Shown piece after piece: positions 1 to 10,689 of a DNA stretch of 64,000 nucleotides. The translations under genes and the position numbers were made by a program. Origin of the DNA: Gnetum montanum (Eukaryota > Streptophyta > Gnetopsida > Gnetales > Gnetaceae). Location of the stretch: assembly GCA_015680685.1 (NCBI GenBank), contig MNCI01014982.1, positions 409,026 to 473,025 of the forward strand, read 5' to 3'. The notes beneath the pieces are model-generated. The model saw only the letters and a list, made by a program, of their open reading frames with translations, had not been told where the DNA came from and searched no databases. Within the stretch, counting starts at the first letter, position 1. Each line of letters opens with the position of its first letter.

Positions 1-66
1 AACTAATTTCTTTGCAGCCTTTGCTTTCTGCTCACGGATTTTTACAGTACAACCATAGCCAGACCT
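1..66 (-). other. Short coding-like stretch at window edge
   Basis: Read on the minus strand, 22 codons are open up to the window edge and give a lysine/alanine-rich, helix-like peptide containing KIREQKAKAAKKLV. A TAA lies just upstream at 67-69. The composition looks like protein, but the piece is too short to assign. It could be the start of an exon of a minus-strand gene continuing to the left of the window, or chance. No family recognised. Confidence 0.15.
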
Positions 67-151
67 TTACGCGCGGGACAAAGGCAATTATTTTTTGCAG
101 ATTCACATAGAATAATATTGATCATAACGTTAAAACGCAGGTTTAGATTTG

Positions 152-174
152 AGGGTTTCGGCGTCAGAAACCCT
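152..174. repeat. Inverted repeat with telo-box-like arms
   Basis: AGGGTTTC at 152-159 and GAAACCCT at 167-174 are perfect 8-bp inverted arms around a 7-nt loop. AGGGTTT/AAACCCT is the plant telo-box core found in promoters and 5' leaders of translation-related genes. The surrounding 0-0.7 kb is GC-richer than the rest of the window, so this may be a genic leader or promoter. The function is inferred only from the motif. Confidence 0.3.
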
Positions 175-409
175 GAAGATCAATGCAGTGGTGGGGGACT
201 CACTCCAGACTTCAATAGCACTAGATCAAGATGCGGCCAGGCAGAGATGTGTTGTTTTTTTTGTTTGTTATATCTGTTTTTGATTAAGGGTATCGTTCTT
301 CATCGAAAGACATCGGCAAAGTCTCTGTACCCATTTTCATAACTGCCGTGTTCACGTATTTCTGTTAGGGTACATCAATAATGTTGTGTTGGTGCCGCTA
401 CCGCCCTCT

Positions 410-706
410 TCATCCGCCGATACACCTCTGTCCTTCGCTCACACGCTGTGGAGCAAGGCGTTGGCCCTGAATCGCGCATGCATGCTTAGTGCCATATAAA
501 TGCTCAATAAACATAGGTATAGCTGCCACTGTTGCAGGAAATCCGTTTTTCAAAGCATAGAAAGGTAAGTAACGCATCCGATGGAGGGTTTCGTCAGGAT
601 ATATTGATACAAACTGGTCCTTCAAAACAAATTGTGACAAATTGTCCCTATGCAGGACTTGACCAATCAAAGATAATCTGACTTGCTTTCCATGAAGACA
701 TTTGTT
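410..706 (-). CDS. Unidentified coding-like exon
   Basis: A minus-strand frame stays open for about 98 codons and encodes a mixed hydrophobic/charged peptide including FVLKDQFVSIYPDETLHRMR and ATVAAIPMFIEHLYG. Composition and codon use resemble a real protein more than the surrounding repeats. There is no convincing ATG; the frame opens after a TAA at 707-709. A TTTGCAG acceptor-like site lies just upstream, followed by a few out-of-frame codons, so exon limits are uncertain. I do not recognise the family. It could be an internal exon of a host gene transcribed right to left, possibly the same gene as the exon at 63.6-63.9 kb, or a gene fragment. Confidence 0.3.
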   Translation of the reverse strand, partial: NKCLHGKQVRLSLIGQVLHRDNLSQFVLKDQFVSIYPDETLHRMRYLPFYALKNGFPATVAAIPMFIEHLYGTKHACAIQGQRLAPQRVSEGQRCIGG

Positions 707-1589
707 TTAAAAGGAACTGCAAATCCAGTTATACAATTCTAATGCTTCAATTTGTGCAATGCAACAGAAAAATCAACATCTTCATTGGGAACCTGAATAA
801 AGTTTATGCTTGTCTTTTAACATCCTTCTCTTAGTCTATGGGAAAATTTAATAAAATCCCCATATGCTGAAAAATGTGTGACATGACCTCTTATCATGAG
901 ATGCAGAGCCAGTGCCATGCTAATGTTACCATTGAGTCATATCCATCTCTCTCTCTTTTTTTAAAACAAGTAATAGAAATCAATACCTTCTCATATTACA
1001 TCTTGCCATTTCAAATATTTGTATTGAAATATTTAGAAAATCTCAATCATCTCATGTCTCTGTTCCATAAAATGGCTAAAATGTGCCCACATTCATTTTT
1101 CTACATTTTTACACTTAGCTGATTTTTTGCATTTTTCAGAGTTAGACATTTTTGCAAATAGTAACTCTTACAACTTGATTTGTGAACATGAATCTAGATC
1201 AACCTTTCGCATTAGTGTATAACACACTTGACACCTTCACCATACATCCAAAGCATGCTATGCTTAGCCATGAATAATATAACTTTTTTGTGCCAAAATC
1301 CAAGTAGGATTACTTGTGGATAGCCTTGACATAAAGATAGAATAGGACTTTGAATAAGTCCACCAGGATGGATGAGAGTACAAGTCTTCCTCATTTGACA
1401 TAATCCCACTCATAAAGTCCTACCACCAATTTCTCTCCCAACTCATCTGTGCAAATGAGCACGATGTAGGGACTAGCTACAAGGAAGCCTCCCAAGAGGA
1501 AGAAGATGAGTTCAAGGCTCACTTTGAACACAAGAGCCCTCTTTACACTATCTTCCAAAAACCACTTCCTAGTATGGATCCTTTCCACT
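707..1589. other. Unassigned sequence
   Basis: AT-rich sequence with no sustained reading frame or repeat that I can support. The right part (from about 1.4 kb) may be the 5' untranslated region or gag N-terminus of the plus-strand element that follows. No LTR boundary or primer-binding site was found here. Confidence 0.3.
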
Positions 1590-3260
1590 TATCCTTTGTA
1601 ACATCATTCCAACCAACTCAACCATCCTTGATGGTAGTAACTATGCATTCGTGATCCTACATTCATGTAGGGGCCACCTCCTAGCCCCAAATGATTTCAA
1701 CATCCTATGTGTTGCCTATTTTATCAATGCCTTCACTGGCAATCCAACCCACACATGTGTGGCCTACCTTGGTCACCACACCCATAGCATAGCCAGCACA
1801 TTAAATACATTGTGTGGATCCACAATCAACAATTTAGCCTTGTGTCATGCAACCAACACAAGCCTAGCCAATGTAACCAATTGGCACATCTTCAAGCTTG
1901 GATCAAGAATTCCAACTAATCCAAAGTTTGATAAAGGATATCAACTAACTCAAAGCTGCCTCCTCTAAAACCAACAAGGTGGTGGACTTCTACCAAAATA
2001 ATCCCATAATTCTTGCAATCCCACCCATAACTCTTCCAACCAAGGTCTTGCTACCTCAACTTTCCAAGTACAAAAGTGAGGGCAACCCCAACATGCACCT
2101 CATGACATTGAAGTCTGAGTGCCTGTTGTTGCAAGCCTAGCTACATGCCATCATGCACGTCTTCCCCGTGTCTCTTACTAGTAAAGCTCTAGACTAATAC
2201 CATGTGATACCCATGGCCTCAATCTCCTCTTTGGAGAACCTCCTTAGCCAATTTGTGACATGCTTCAAGTACAACTTAAATCCCAAAGCAACCCTTAACT
2301 AGCCTATGCAGGTCAAGTAGGGATCCCTAGAGCCTATGCCAGAATTTCTCCAATGCTAGAGCACTACATTGAACAAACTATGTGAGCCAATAGTAGAGAT
2401 GCATCTCTTGGCCATCTTGAAGGATGCAGTTAATGACTTTGTCAAGTCTAAACTATACTATTTATTCCCAAAGTCTCTCATCCAAGCCTTTGTCCAAACG
2501 AAGGGCATAGAGGAGGTAGCACAAGCAAGTAATGACCCAACCTACATGGCCTATAGAAATCATCACATATGCAAAAAAAATGTAATAGTGGAAATGGTAG
2601 CCATAAATGCAAAAGCAACCAACTAGGGCTCGACGACTAAGCAACCTAAAGCCCCAACTCACAAAGCTACCAACTTTAGTGCCAACCTGCCCACATTGGT
2701 AGGGGCCATAGAGCAAGCTACTCTAAGGCCCAACTTTTAGTGTAAGGATTGCTTAAAGTATACCCTATTGCTAATGAAACCCTTTGAATTACTGGATCAA
2801 CTCTAGAAAATTGGGAAAATCCAACACAAAAAAGTGTTAGAGAATGCCTACCAATGACATGACTAGTACTGCAAACTACTGAGGAACCCTACCTCAGTAG
2901 TACCAAATGAGCCCCTGGTCCTACAACATTTCAAGTTTTACCAATTCTATTACTACCACAAAATGTCTAGTTACAATATGGACAACTATTAGGCTTTGCA
3001 AGATGATTTGCAAAGAATGATAGAAAGAGGCCAACTGGTGCTTGACACAATAAACCAATTCAACATGGACAATGTTGCATATGACATCAACACCATCAAC
3101 ATGGGTGGCAAGTTAGCACCAATGTAAAAACCTTTCATGGTCCATGTGCCTCGCAGTAGTGCAAAGTTCCCCTTAGCCTCCATAAGTAAGAGGCCTCCCT
3201 TTGTTATCAAAGTGCCACCTCAGGCACCCACAACACCCTTCATGGTTAGGTTTCCATAGC
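1590..3260 (+). pseudogene. gag: Decayed Ty3/gypsy gag (element E)
   Basis: The plus strand carries a gag polyprotein remnant broken by many stops, mostly TAG. The capsid-like core is at about 2,020-2,620: an LPQLSKYKSEGNPNMHL-type start, then SLTSKALDWYHVIP (the usual 'alkWy..lp..si.sw..l' block of Retrotrans_gag), then FVTCFKYNLN, and a C-terminal part with DAVNDFVKSKLYYLFP. A degenerate CKDCLKY stretch near 2,740 may be the remains of a zinc knuckle. The order gag then protease is typical of Ty3/gypsy. No intact start is visible; frame limits are approximate. Confidence 0.65.
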
Positions 3261-3277
3261 CTTCATCTACTAAGATG

Positions 3278-3450
3278 TTAAACTAGCAAAACCCATATTC
3301 TACAATGTTAAATTAACAAACAAATCATTTGTCCACTAAGATGTTAAACTAGCAAACAAACCATCCATCTTCTAAGACATTAAACTAGCATGAATCATTT
3401 GCTACAACATTAAACTAGCAAAACCCATCCGCTATGATGTTAAACTGGCA
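3278..3450 (+). repeat. In-frame minisatellite, block 1 (about 30 bp)
   Basis: Six copies of TTAAACTAGCA or a close variant start at 3,278, 3,308, 3,343, 3,380, 3,410 and 3,440, spaced 30-37 bp. In the gag-protease frame each copy reads Leu-Asn-stop-Gln/His, or Leu-Asn-Trp where TGG survives at 3,440. The repeat was therefore probably a coding array with Trp codons that later decayed to TAG. The same core recurs in the larger block at 5.0-5.7 kb. Confidence 0.75.
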
Positions 3451-3899
3451 TACCACAAAAGCAACTACTAAAAAACCATTCATCATTAAGATGCCACAAT
3501 GATCTAGCACTACAATAACAACTACACAACAACTATTCATCATTGGGATACCATAGCACACTGGTCCCTCATCTCCCTGAAGCTTGATGGTGGGCAACAT
3601 ATCAATCCCTTCTCCATCGAAGGTTGATCCCACCAAAAATAAGGGTAGATCTACCAAATGGTAACGCAAGAAGCTGAATAAGCACCTCATAGGCAAAATG
3701 ACTAGGCATCAATGAGACCAAAGAGCATTTGGTCTAATAAAGCTGATCCCTACCCCTATAGTCCCCATGGCTGAAATAAATGCCATAACCAACAAAGCAT
3801 AACCGAGCACTAAGGCCCCCAAGCAAGCCATGTGTAAGTCCCCTATATGAGAGATTTGTCTCTTGAGCTGCATGAAGGAGGTCAAGGCCAACACAATGG

Positions 3900-4690
3900 C
3901 CAATGACATGGACATCATAGCTACACTAACCTAGGTGCAACAAATGCTCAAGCAAAAGAACACAATGCTAAGCTTGTATGACCTGGTCATGACCTCATCT
4001 ACTCACCACCAAGCACTGGCTTAAATGTTGACCTCTGTTCTTAATATGGAGGACATCCTTGTAGATAAGAACACCATCTGTGTAGTGATGTTGCCCCTTG
4101 CACCATAGTAATCAAGTTCAACATCCCTAGTCTTTCATTATGATGTAGTAAAGGTCAACCCCAAATGTGGGGAGGTCACACTAGCTCCATTGACTATTAG
4201 CATAAGCATTGGGCAGTGCACCATCCGTAGGGTGCACATCAATGATAGTGTAGTAATAAATGTAGTTTTGTACACCATCATTGTCAAGCTAGACCTCATA
4301 GACGTGATTAAGCTAATGAAAATCACATGTCTAAAATCCTTCAATGAATCATGCATCACTATCAGGGGTACAATTAACATAGCCTTCATGGCAGGAAAGC
4401 AATTCTCCACCTCTGTAGATTCCACCATCATAGAGAAGATGCCAAGATTCAACCTAATCTTAAGAAGGCCTTGGCTAGCCCAACTATGAGCTATCTCCTC
4501 TCCTATCCATAAAGAAATCCACCTTCCATATGAAGGTGGTCAAGTTATCATCTATGGTGATAATGCCTCCCTTCCAGCTATCCACCACATAGACATGGGC
4601 CAAGTGTCGAAGGTGGAGTTTCTTGGTGATGTACCTACAGGAAACAATGCAACACCTAAGGCTAACACACCTAAATAAGTGGTTAAAGAC
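3900..4690 (+). pseudogene. Decayed retropepsin-like protease region (element E)
   Basis: Between 4,138 and 4,490 a plus-strand frame encodes an aspartic-protease-like domain. The active-site region is degenerate (RVHINDSVVINVV in place of a D-S/T-G-A motif). The C-terminal strand-turn motif is clear: FNLILRRPWLAQL, compared with the family's LLLGRPWL. The following residues (SPIHKEIHLPYEGGQVIIYGDN) have the typical post-protease character of Tat/Athila-type polyproteins. Reverse transcriptase does not follow: the coding signal fades at about 4.7-4.8 kb. The missing catalytic Asp context and the stops show a dead copy. Confidence 0.65.
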
Positions 4691-4984
4691 AATAGAATCC
4701 TAGAGCATCCCAAGCCTTACACACCCCCTAATCCACACTAGATTAAGAAGTAACTACACGACCAAGATACCCCCTTGGTCAAAAATGCACTAGGTGCCTA
4801 CCCATCCTTTATTGCCACACTCTCTACATTTTTTAATTTCATTTACACTACACTAGTTTACACATTTAACTTTTGCCTACTTACTTAGCTTCTGCACAGT
4901 TTCACTTCATTCATGCATTTTTGATTTGTTTACGATTTTATTCACTTAGCTTATGCATTGCATTTGAAAACATCAAAAACACAT

Positions 4985-5680
4985 AAAAATCACAAAAATA
5001 GCACATGGCCCAAAAAGGCCTTAAAATAGCATATGGCTAGCCATGACCTTAAACTGGTAATGTTCAACCTGAAATGACCTTAAACTAGCATTTATGGCCT
5101 AAAATGACCCTAAAACTATTAATCCCCTTGTAGTGGCCTACCATGGCCTTAAACTAGCAACACATGGCCTTCAATGGCCTTAAACTAGCACCTCCAGCCC
5201 GCCATGGCCTTAAACTAGCAACACATGGCCTTCAATGACCTTAAACTAGCACCTCCAGCCTGCCATGGCCTTAAACTAGCGACACATGATCTTAAATGGC
5301 CTTAAACTAGAAATGCATGGCCCATCATGTCCTTAAACTAGCACCATACAACCCACTATGACCTAAAACTAGCAACCCTTTTACTTCCCTTGCAATGATG
5401 TGAAATGGTCCGAAACTATTGCTACGGCCCTCCATGGCCTTAAATTGGCAACGCACAACCCACCATGGCCTTAAATTAGCATAGAAGTCTGCTATGACTA
5501 CAAACTAGCATAGCTTATACTTGGGTCATGATGTTAAACTGGCACAATAGCAGTTCACCATGACAGTAAACTAGCACACACAACAATAAACTAGCTTGCC
5601 ATAGTTTTCCATGACCTTAAACTAGGTTCATGGTGTACTAGGACCTTAAATTAGCATTTTTCTAATCTTCTAGAGCACTT
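4985..5680 (+). repeat. 30.5-bp minisatellite array, block 2
   Basis: AAACTAG cores start at 5,151, 5,182, 5,212, 5,243, 5,273, 5,304, 5,335 and 5,366, a regular step of 30-31 bp, with more degenerate copies on both sides. The unit is roughly CATGGCCTTAAACTAGCA plus about 12 variable bases. A 61-bp dimer is nearly perfectly repeated (5,160-5,220 and 5,221-5,280), showing amplification as a two-unit block. It begins just after the end of the protease-like coding region and shares its core with the in-frame block at 3.28-3.45 kb. Confidence 0.85.
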
Positions 5681-6334
5681 GCCACTAGCACAACCTTTGG
5701 AGCACTCACAACATCATCACCCTCAACACTTTCACTGGCTTCTTGAGCACTTGCAACTAGTTCAACCTCTCACAGATTTGTAGCATATTCATATCTAGCA
5801 TTTGATTGGCATTTTATGTTGTGTGATTTTTTTTTCTTCTTAGAGTGGATAAAGCCTCAAAGGTGGTCATGTAGAGATGCATCTCATTGTAGTGGCAAGT
5901 CACCACATCACTCGATATGCATGATTGGGCTAGCTAAGCCACTCAAGAGTGCACATCCCCTTCATCTTGTTATAGCCTATGCACATCCACTCATCCCTAC
6001 ATTCTAATACCCTCTTGCATTCCTTGCATTCCTTTGTATGCAAACACCTTTAATGCATACACACTATGAACACAAATGGAACACTTTCTTCACATCAACC
6101 ATAGAACCTAAGGTGGATGTAACATAACTCATCTAGTGGGGAGCCTCTATTGGCTAGTCAAAGTCCTAGTAGATGTAGTGCAACTCATCCCAGGGAGGAA
6201 ACACCTATCCAACAGGCACAATGTGGTTGCATCAAAATAAGCCCATTAGGTGGCACATAGTCCACTTGATGGTCCACACCTTGCAACTAGCATTTGGCAA
6301 TGTGTAGAACCAAACGTAGGTTCACTTGGTAGCA
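5681..6334. other. Unassigned tail of element E
   Basis: No sustained frame. The sequence probably belongs to the non-coding 3' part of element E between the minisatellite and a purine-rich tract. No pol-like coding was seen. Confidence 0.3.
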
Positions 6335-6408
6335 AAAAGCAAAAAACAAATAAAAAAACAAAGAAGAAAGAAATAAAGAAAAAAAAAGAACAGGGAAAAG
6401 CACGTCCC
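6335..6408 (+). other. Long purine-rich tract, possible polypurine tract
   Basis: About 70 bases are nearly all A and G (for example AAAGAAGAAAGAAATAAAG and then GAACAGGGAAAAG). In a plus-strand LTR element a polypurine tract directly precedes the 3' LTR. The position, downstream of gag-protease and upstream of the TATA-type promoter at 7.84 kb, fits. I could not define the LTR start, so this may be simple low-complexity sequence. Confidence 0.3.
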
Positions 6409-6889
6409 CAAGTAAAACTAAGCACACTACAATTTGACAACTAGCCCAGCCTTGAATCTACACCTCGACTCTCTCATGCGAACTCCGATGAGAGGTCAAG
6501 ATTTTAGAGGCAAGTCACCATTATTCCATGGTCACTATCAGCTATGTTGACTTCACATCTTGCATCATGATACATTATTTGCATTTCATCTCCCTAGCTC
6601 ATTGGCTACACCCTTTGCCCCAACATGCTCCTACCCATACCGCTTTTGAGTGTGGTGTAACAACACCTAATCAGGTACTGATGAGCAATGTTGATGCCAT
6701 GTCTGCTATGGTGTTTTGCATTCTTTGTCAATGTCTCTTGGACCACTCCTTAGACATCAACAAAGAGGGACCAATGAAACACCACAAAATTTTGGGCTCC
6801 AACTTCTTGATTGCAAATTTGGCTAAGTGTCAAAATGATGGCACTTTTCACAAGCTTCTTGACTATAAATTTGGCTAAGTATCAAAATG

Positions 6890-7800
6890 ATGGTCATTTT
6901 CACAAATTTTTCTAAGTATTAAGACTACAATCTCCACTACTAGAACTATGCTTCAAAGCATAGTCAACATAGTCAACACACAACTGCCAATTTCACAAGA
7001 TTTTTCTAAGTGTTAGAATGATGACACTTGTTGTAGATTTTTATAAGTGTTGAGACTATGCTCTCCACTACTAGGACTATTCTCCAGAGCATATTTGGAG
7101 TGTAGTCATCATAAAAACACCAATTTTTGTAATTTTTTATAACTATAGAGACTATGCTCTATAGTGTAGTCAAGCATAGACAGTTTGGAAGCTCATTTTT
7201 CACAAGCTTTTTCTAACTACCAAGACTACACTCTCCACTACAAGGACTACACTCTAGAGTGTAGTCAATTTAGAAGCTAGATTTTATAGGAATTTCTCTA
7301 AGTGTTACGACTATGCTCACCTATGCTTGGGAGTGTAGTCAGCCTCCCTAGAGCATAGGTAGCACGTAGCCACATTTTGCCAATTCTTTGCCAAATTTTG
7401 CCTAAGTCTAGGACTATGCCCTCATCCAATCTAGAGCGTAGTCAAGTGTAGATGGTAGGAACAACCTCCAAAGGCCTCAAACACATAGCACCAGCACTCT
7501 TATTAGCTCCAGCACACCTCTAGTAGTAGCATTTTTCTTTCTTGAATTTCCCTTCTCCCCGAAATTATAACTACACTCAACACCACTTCCCATAGTGGAC
7601 AACATAGTCCTATAGTGTAGTCTCCAAAATTCCATTTTTGGCATTATTTGGCATTTTTAGAGGTACATTGCAATCCTCGTAGCAATTGGACAATGTAGTC
7701 ATAGTCTCTCAACCTTTAAAGAGTCTATCAGAGCACTGTAGTGCATAGTTGGGGTCAGTGTAGTTCCAACTACCTTAAAGCATAGTCCTACCTACCACAT
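6890..7800. repeat. Degenerate tandem/dyad repeat array
   Basis: The motif GACTAYRCTCT and its reverse complement recur at least seven times, with phrases such as TTTTTCTAAGTGTT and CTCCACTAC between them, giving a degenerate unit of about 100-150 bp. Many copies form hairpins. The strongest is a perfect 22-bp palindrome at 7,245-7,266 (arm GACTACACTCT). Another at 6,945-6,964 has 9-bp arms (ACTATGCTT) and a 2-nt loop. The array lies upstream of the TATA-type promoter of element E and may be part of its LTR U3. Confidence 0.7.
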
Positions 7801-7840
7801 TGCCACATGATGCACAATATGCATTTTGTGCTAACCCTAG

Positions 7841-7855
7841 CTATATAAATACCCC
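7841..7855 (+). promoter_or_regulatory. TATA-type promoter of element E (putative LTR)
   Basis: CTATATAAATACCCC is a strong plant TATA box in otherwise non-coding sequence. It is followed by a leader-like region containing repeated GCATTTTGG. It lies at the 3' end of the plus-strand gag-protease element, where an LTR promoter is expected. LTR limits could not be set because no second copy of this segment is in the window. Confidence 0.45.
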
Positions 7856-8699
7856 TATGTCCCAACTTTTTAGGGGTTGGGCATTTTGACATTTTGGCAA
7901 AATCAGAAGCATTTTGGCATCTGGGACTTTAGCATTTTGGTGAATGAGACCCAAATGCACACCACTGGTAGAGAGGCAAAGTTGCACATCATAGCCCACT
8001 ATAGGCCCATTGTAGCCCTATAGAACACCACATGGTACACCGCAATGACCAACCTGGTAGGCCTGGACACCACAGTGAGCACCAAACTTCATGGACTAAC
8101 ACCACTGAGACTATGACTATGCTCTCCACTACGCCTGTTGTACACCACGTACCTTCTAAACCCCATTATGAAGTTGAATATGCTCCCATTTGGAGCAATG
8201 CTCCATTTCTTTCTCCTACATTTTCTACATTTCCTTTGCATTTTCACATTTTCTTTGCATTTTTTTTTTTCATTTTTAACATGTGTTCATGCTACTACTA
8301 TGCTTTGGTGATAGTCTCCACAAGTTGGCATCCTTGTTTTGGCCAAAATCCTTGACTACTCTCACCCCCATTCTATGACTATGCTTTGCACTTAGCACCA
8401 TGAAACATCACTTTAACACTTAGCATCATTTTGCAGCATTTGCATTCACACCTCGACTAACCATGCCACCCCTAGTTACACCCAGCAAAGTCCCTATTCA
8501 ATCAACAAGATCATTTAGGGTGCTTCACCTCTATTTCCAATAGTCCCTCGCATGGGGATAGGGTTAGGCTATGTGTCTATTGACCCCTCGATGATTCCAG
8601 GTGCCAACATTTTCAGTCACTACATCTACCACCATAAACCCAAAATTATATAAATGATTCATCAAGGTAAGAATTTTTAAAATTTATACCTCTTTCCTT
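7856..8699. other. Unassigned, probable LTR R/U5 of element E
   Basis: Non-coding sequence downstream of the TATA box. It could be R and U5 of an LTR, but no clear TG...CA border or partner LTR is seen. Confidence 0.25.
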
Positions 8700-9500
8700 A
8701 TGTTTGATGCTAGATTAATTTAATCTCTTATCTTTTTGTACTAGTAATCTTTGAACTCTCCTTGACAAGAGACCCAATTCATGTTCACTATTTACTTCAT
8801 GCTTAGATGGCTTCTTTTCCTTTGATGAGCTTTTGAGGGTGATGGGTTTTTCTTTGATTGCATCTTTAATTATGATATTCATCTCATAAGAAATGAGTAT
8901 ACTTTGAAGCTCTTTGAATTTTAAGAATGATAAATTCTTGATCTCTTCCATGGCTAGAACTTTTGGTTTAAACTTTGGTTGCAAAGTTCTAATAACTTTA
9001 ATAATGACATTAAGTTTAGGTAAATCTTTTCCCAGCCATTGGATAGCTACAACTAACTCATTAGCTCTAGAAAAATAATTGTTGATTTTCTCTCTTTCTT
9101 TCATTTTAATTTTATCATACTCACTTTGTAATACTAGAAGCTTAGATTTCTTGATAATAGATGTACCTTCATAGGTAGCTTCTAGAGTTTCCAAAATTTC
9201 TTTCATGATTTTGCACCTAGCTACTCTATTGAACTCATATTTACTTAAAGCACAATAAGGATAATTTTTTTCTTTTGAACCAAACATAAACTTATCTTTT
9301 TCATCTGATTCCATTTGCTTCTTAGCTTTTTAGTGCTTGTGGTGTTGTCGATGGGTGGTGTATATTCCTCTAGGATGGATTCCCAAACTTCAAACTTCAT
9401 GGATTTGAATAATCCTTGCATTCTAACCTTCCAGTACACAAAGTCAATCCCATCAATCATTAGTGACTTTTTAGAAATTTTAAGCTTCAAAATTGAGAAT
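8700..9500 (-). pseudogene. gag: Ty1/copia gag remnant (UBN2-type)
   Basis: The minus strand encodes the N-terminal half of a copia Gag in two overlapping frames joined by a frameshift near 9,300. The right part (from about 9,470) contains FVYWKVRMQGLFKSM and FEVWESILEEYTPP, the usual start of copia Gag. The left part contains CALSKYEFNRVARC, ILETLEATYEGTS, YFSRANELV and IKVIRTLQPKF, all typical of the UBN2/DUF4219 family. It ends near 8,715 without a zinc knuckle, protease or pol. No LTR or primer-binding site is visible, so this is a truncated relic. Confidence 0.8.
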
Positions 9501-10504
9501 ACTAAGCTTTGATCCCACTTGAGGATCAAGAACTTAGAAGAGGGATTGAATAAGTTCCTCAATTCTAGAAACTAAGATAACTAAAACTACATTTAAATTT
9601 ATGTGGTTTTTCAACTTGGGTGCTTTCACACTTAGAGGGTAGAATCCTTCCATACATGCGAACATTGTTCCTTTAAAAATATGATTTCAAGGATAGCAAA
9701 ACCTTTACAAAGTTTAGGCTTTGTAAGAAGATTTTTCTTGTAGGAAACACACTTAATCCTACAAGGTCCTAACAAGTTCAAAATGTGGTTTAAAGAATTC
9801 CACAACCTATATAATTACATGAGATTCATGTGGAGTGTTTTCTCTCCAAAAACACACTCAACCCCACAAGGTCTTCACAAGCTCAATGGATGCCTTCTTG
9901 TAAGATGCGCATCAACTTTGTAGGGCTTATAAAGAAAGAAGCATAATCAAGGAGAGAATGCAACTATGCTTTATAAGTTCCTTGCCTTGAAGCTTTTACA
10001 ATACAAAAATAAAACTCATAAAAGATGTACAAAATGAGGAAAAATAATTCACAATATATATTTAATGAAGGAATATTCATATGAACAATGCTTTTCTTTT
10101 TCACCAAGATTTCATTCCTTTTATAAACGTTGTCCTTGTCAAATAATCCTTGGAACTTATGAAGTAGCTAGGAAATGGCTAGTTGTAATTTCCTATTCAA
10201 GCTTTGAATGTCTCTTTGAAATTTGGTCTCTTGTAGGTTGGTTTTCCAACTGAAAATTGGGACATCTTACTTGGGATGTCTTAAGTATAACTAGGACATC
10301 TACTATTTTGGTGGCACATATGGCCAAAAACTTGAGTTTTGTCATTTGGATGTCTACTAATATTTTGGGAGATATTGTAACACCTTCTCTTGACTTCATG
10401 CATCCTTGTCATCTTCCATCTTTGTTTTTCAGTTAAGACTTTTATCATCTTATATTAACAAATCAGCTCTTGTCTTGGTCTTAACTTTCTCTTTGTCCCA
10501 ATAT
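9501..10504. other. Unassigned sequence
   Basis: AT-rich sequence with no convincing frame, probably flanking or untranslated sequence of the copia relic. Nothing diagnostic seen. Confidence 0.3.
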
Positions 10505-10615
10505 CTTCTTAACACCATCTAAGGTCTTATCTCAAACTCTTATTTTGACACCATCTAAGTTCTTGTCATGATCTCTTATCTTGACACCATCTAAACTCTT
10601 TTCGCAATCTCATCA
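10505..10615. repeat. Short tandem repeat, about 36 bp, three copies
   Basis: ACACCATCTAA recurs at 10,512, 10,548 and 10,584, each followed by a TCTT-containing stretch and preceded by CTTGA or CTTA. This is a small three-copy degenerate tandem repeat of 36-37 bp in otherwise unassigned sequence. Confidence 0.5.
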
Positions 10616-10689
10616 ACTCTCTTCATTTTTTTCTAATCTTTCCCAAGTCATATAAGATTCCAATAAGCATGTTTTTCACATTCTCCATT

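Noticed and set aside
118-342. Plus-strand 74-codon frame near the start
   Set aside because: No ATG (begins TTG), no recognisable family, and the Phe/Leu-rich end comes from a T-rich run; probably chance.
4138-4452. Minus-strand 104-codon frame
   Set aside because: Shadow of the plus-strand protease-like domain, which has family motifs.
4985-5680. CRISPR array (regular 30-bp repeats)
   Set aside because: Repeats are contiguous and degenerate with no unique spacers of constant length, in a plant retroelement context; it is a minisatellite.
8032-8355. Plus-strand 107-codon frame
   Set aside because: Ends in low-complexity Phe-rich sequence from T-runs, no family features, and lies in the probable LTR of element E.
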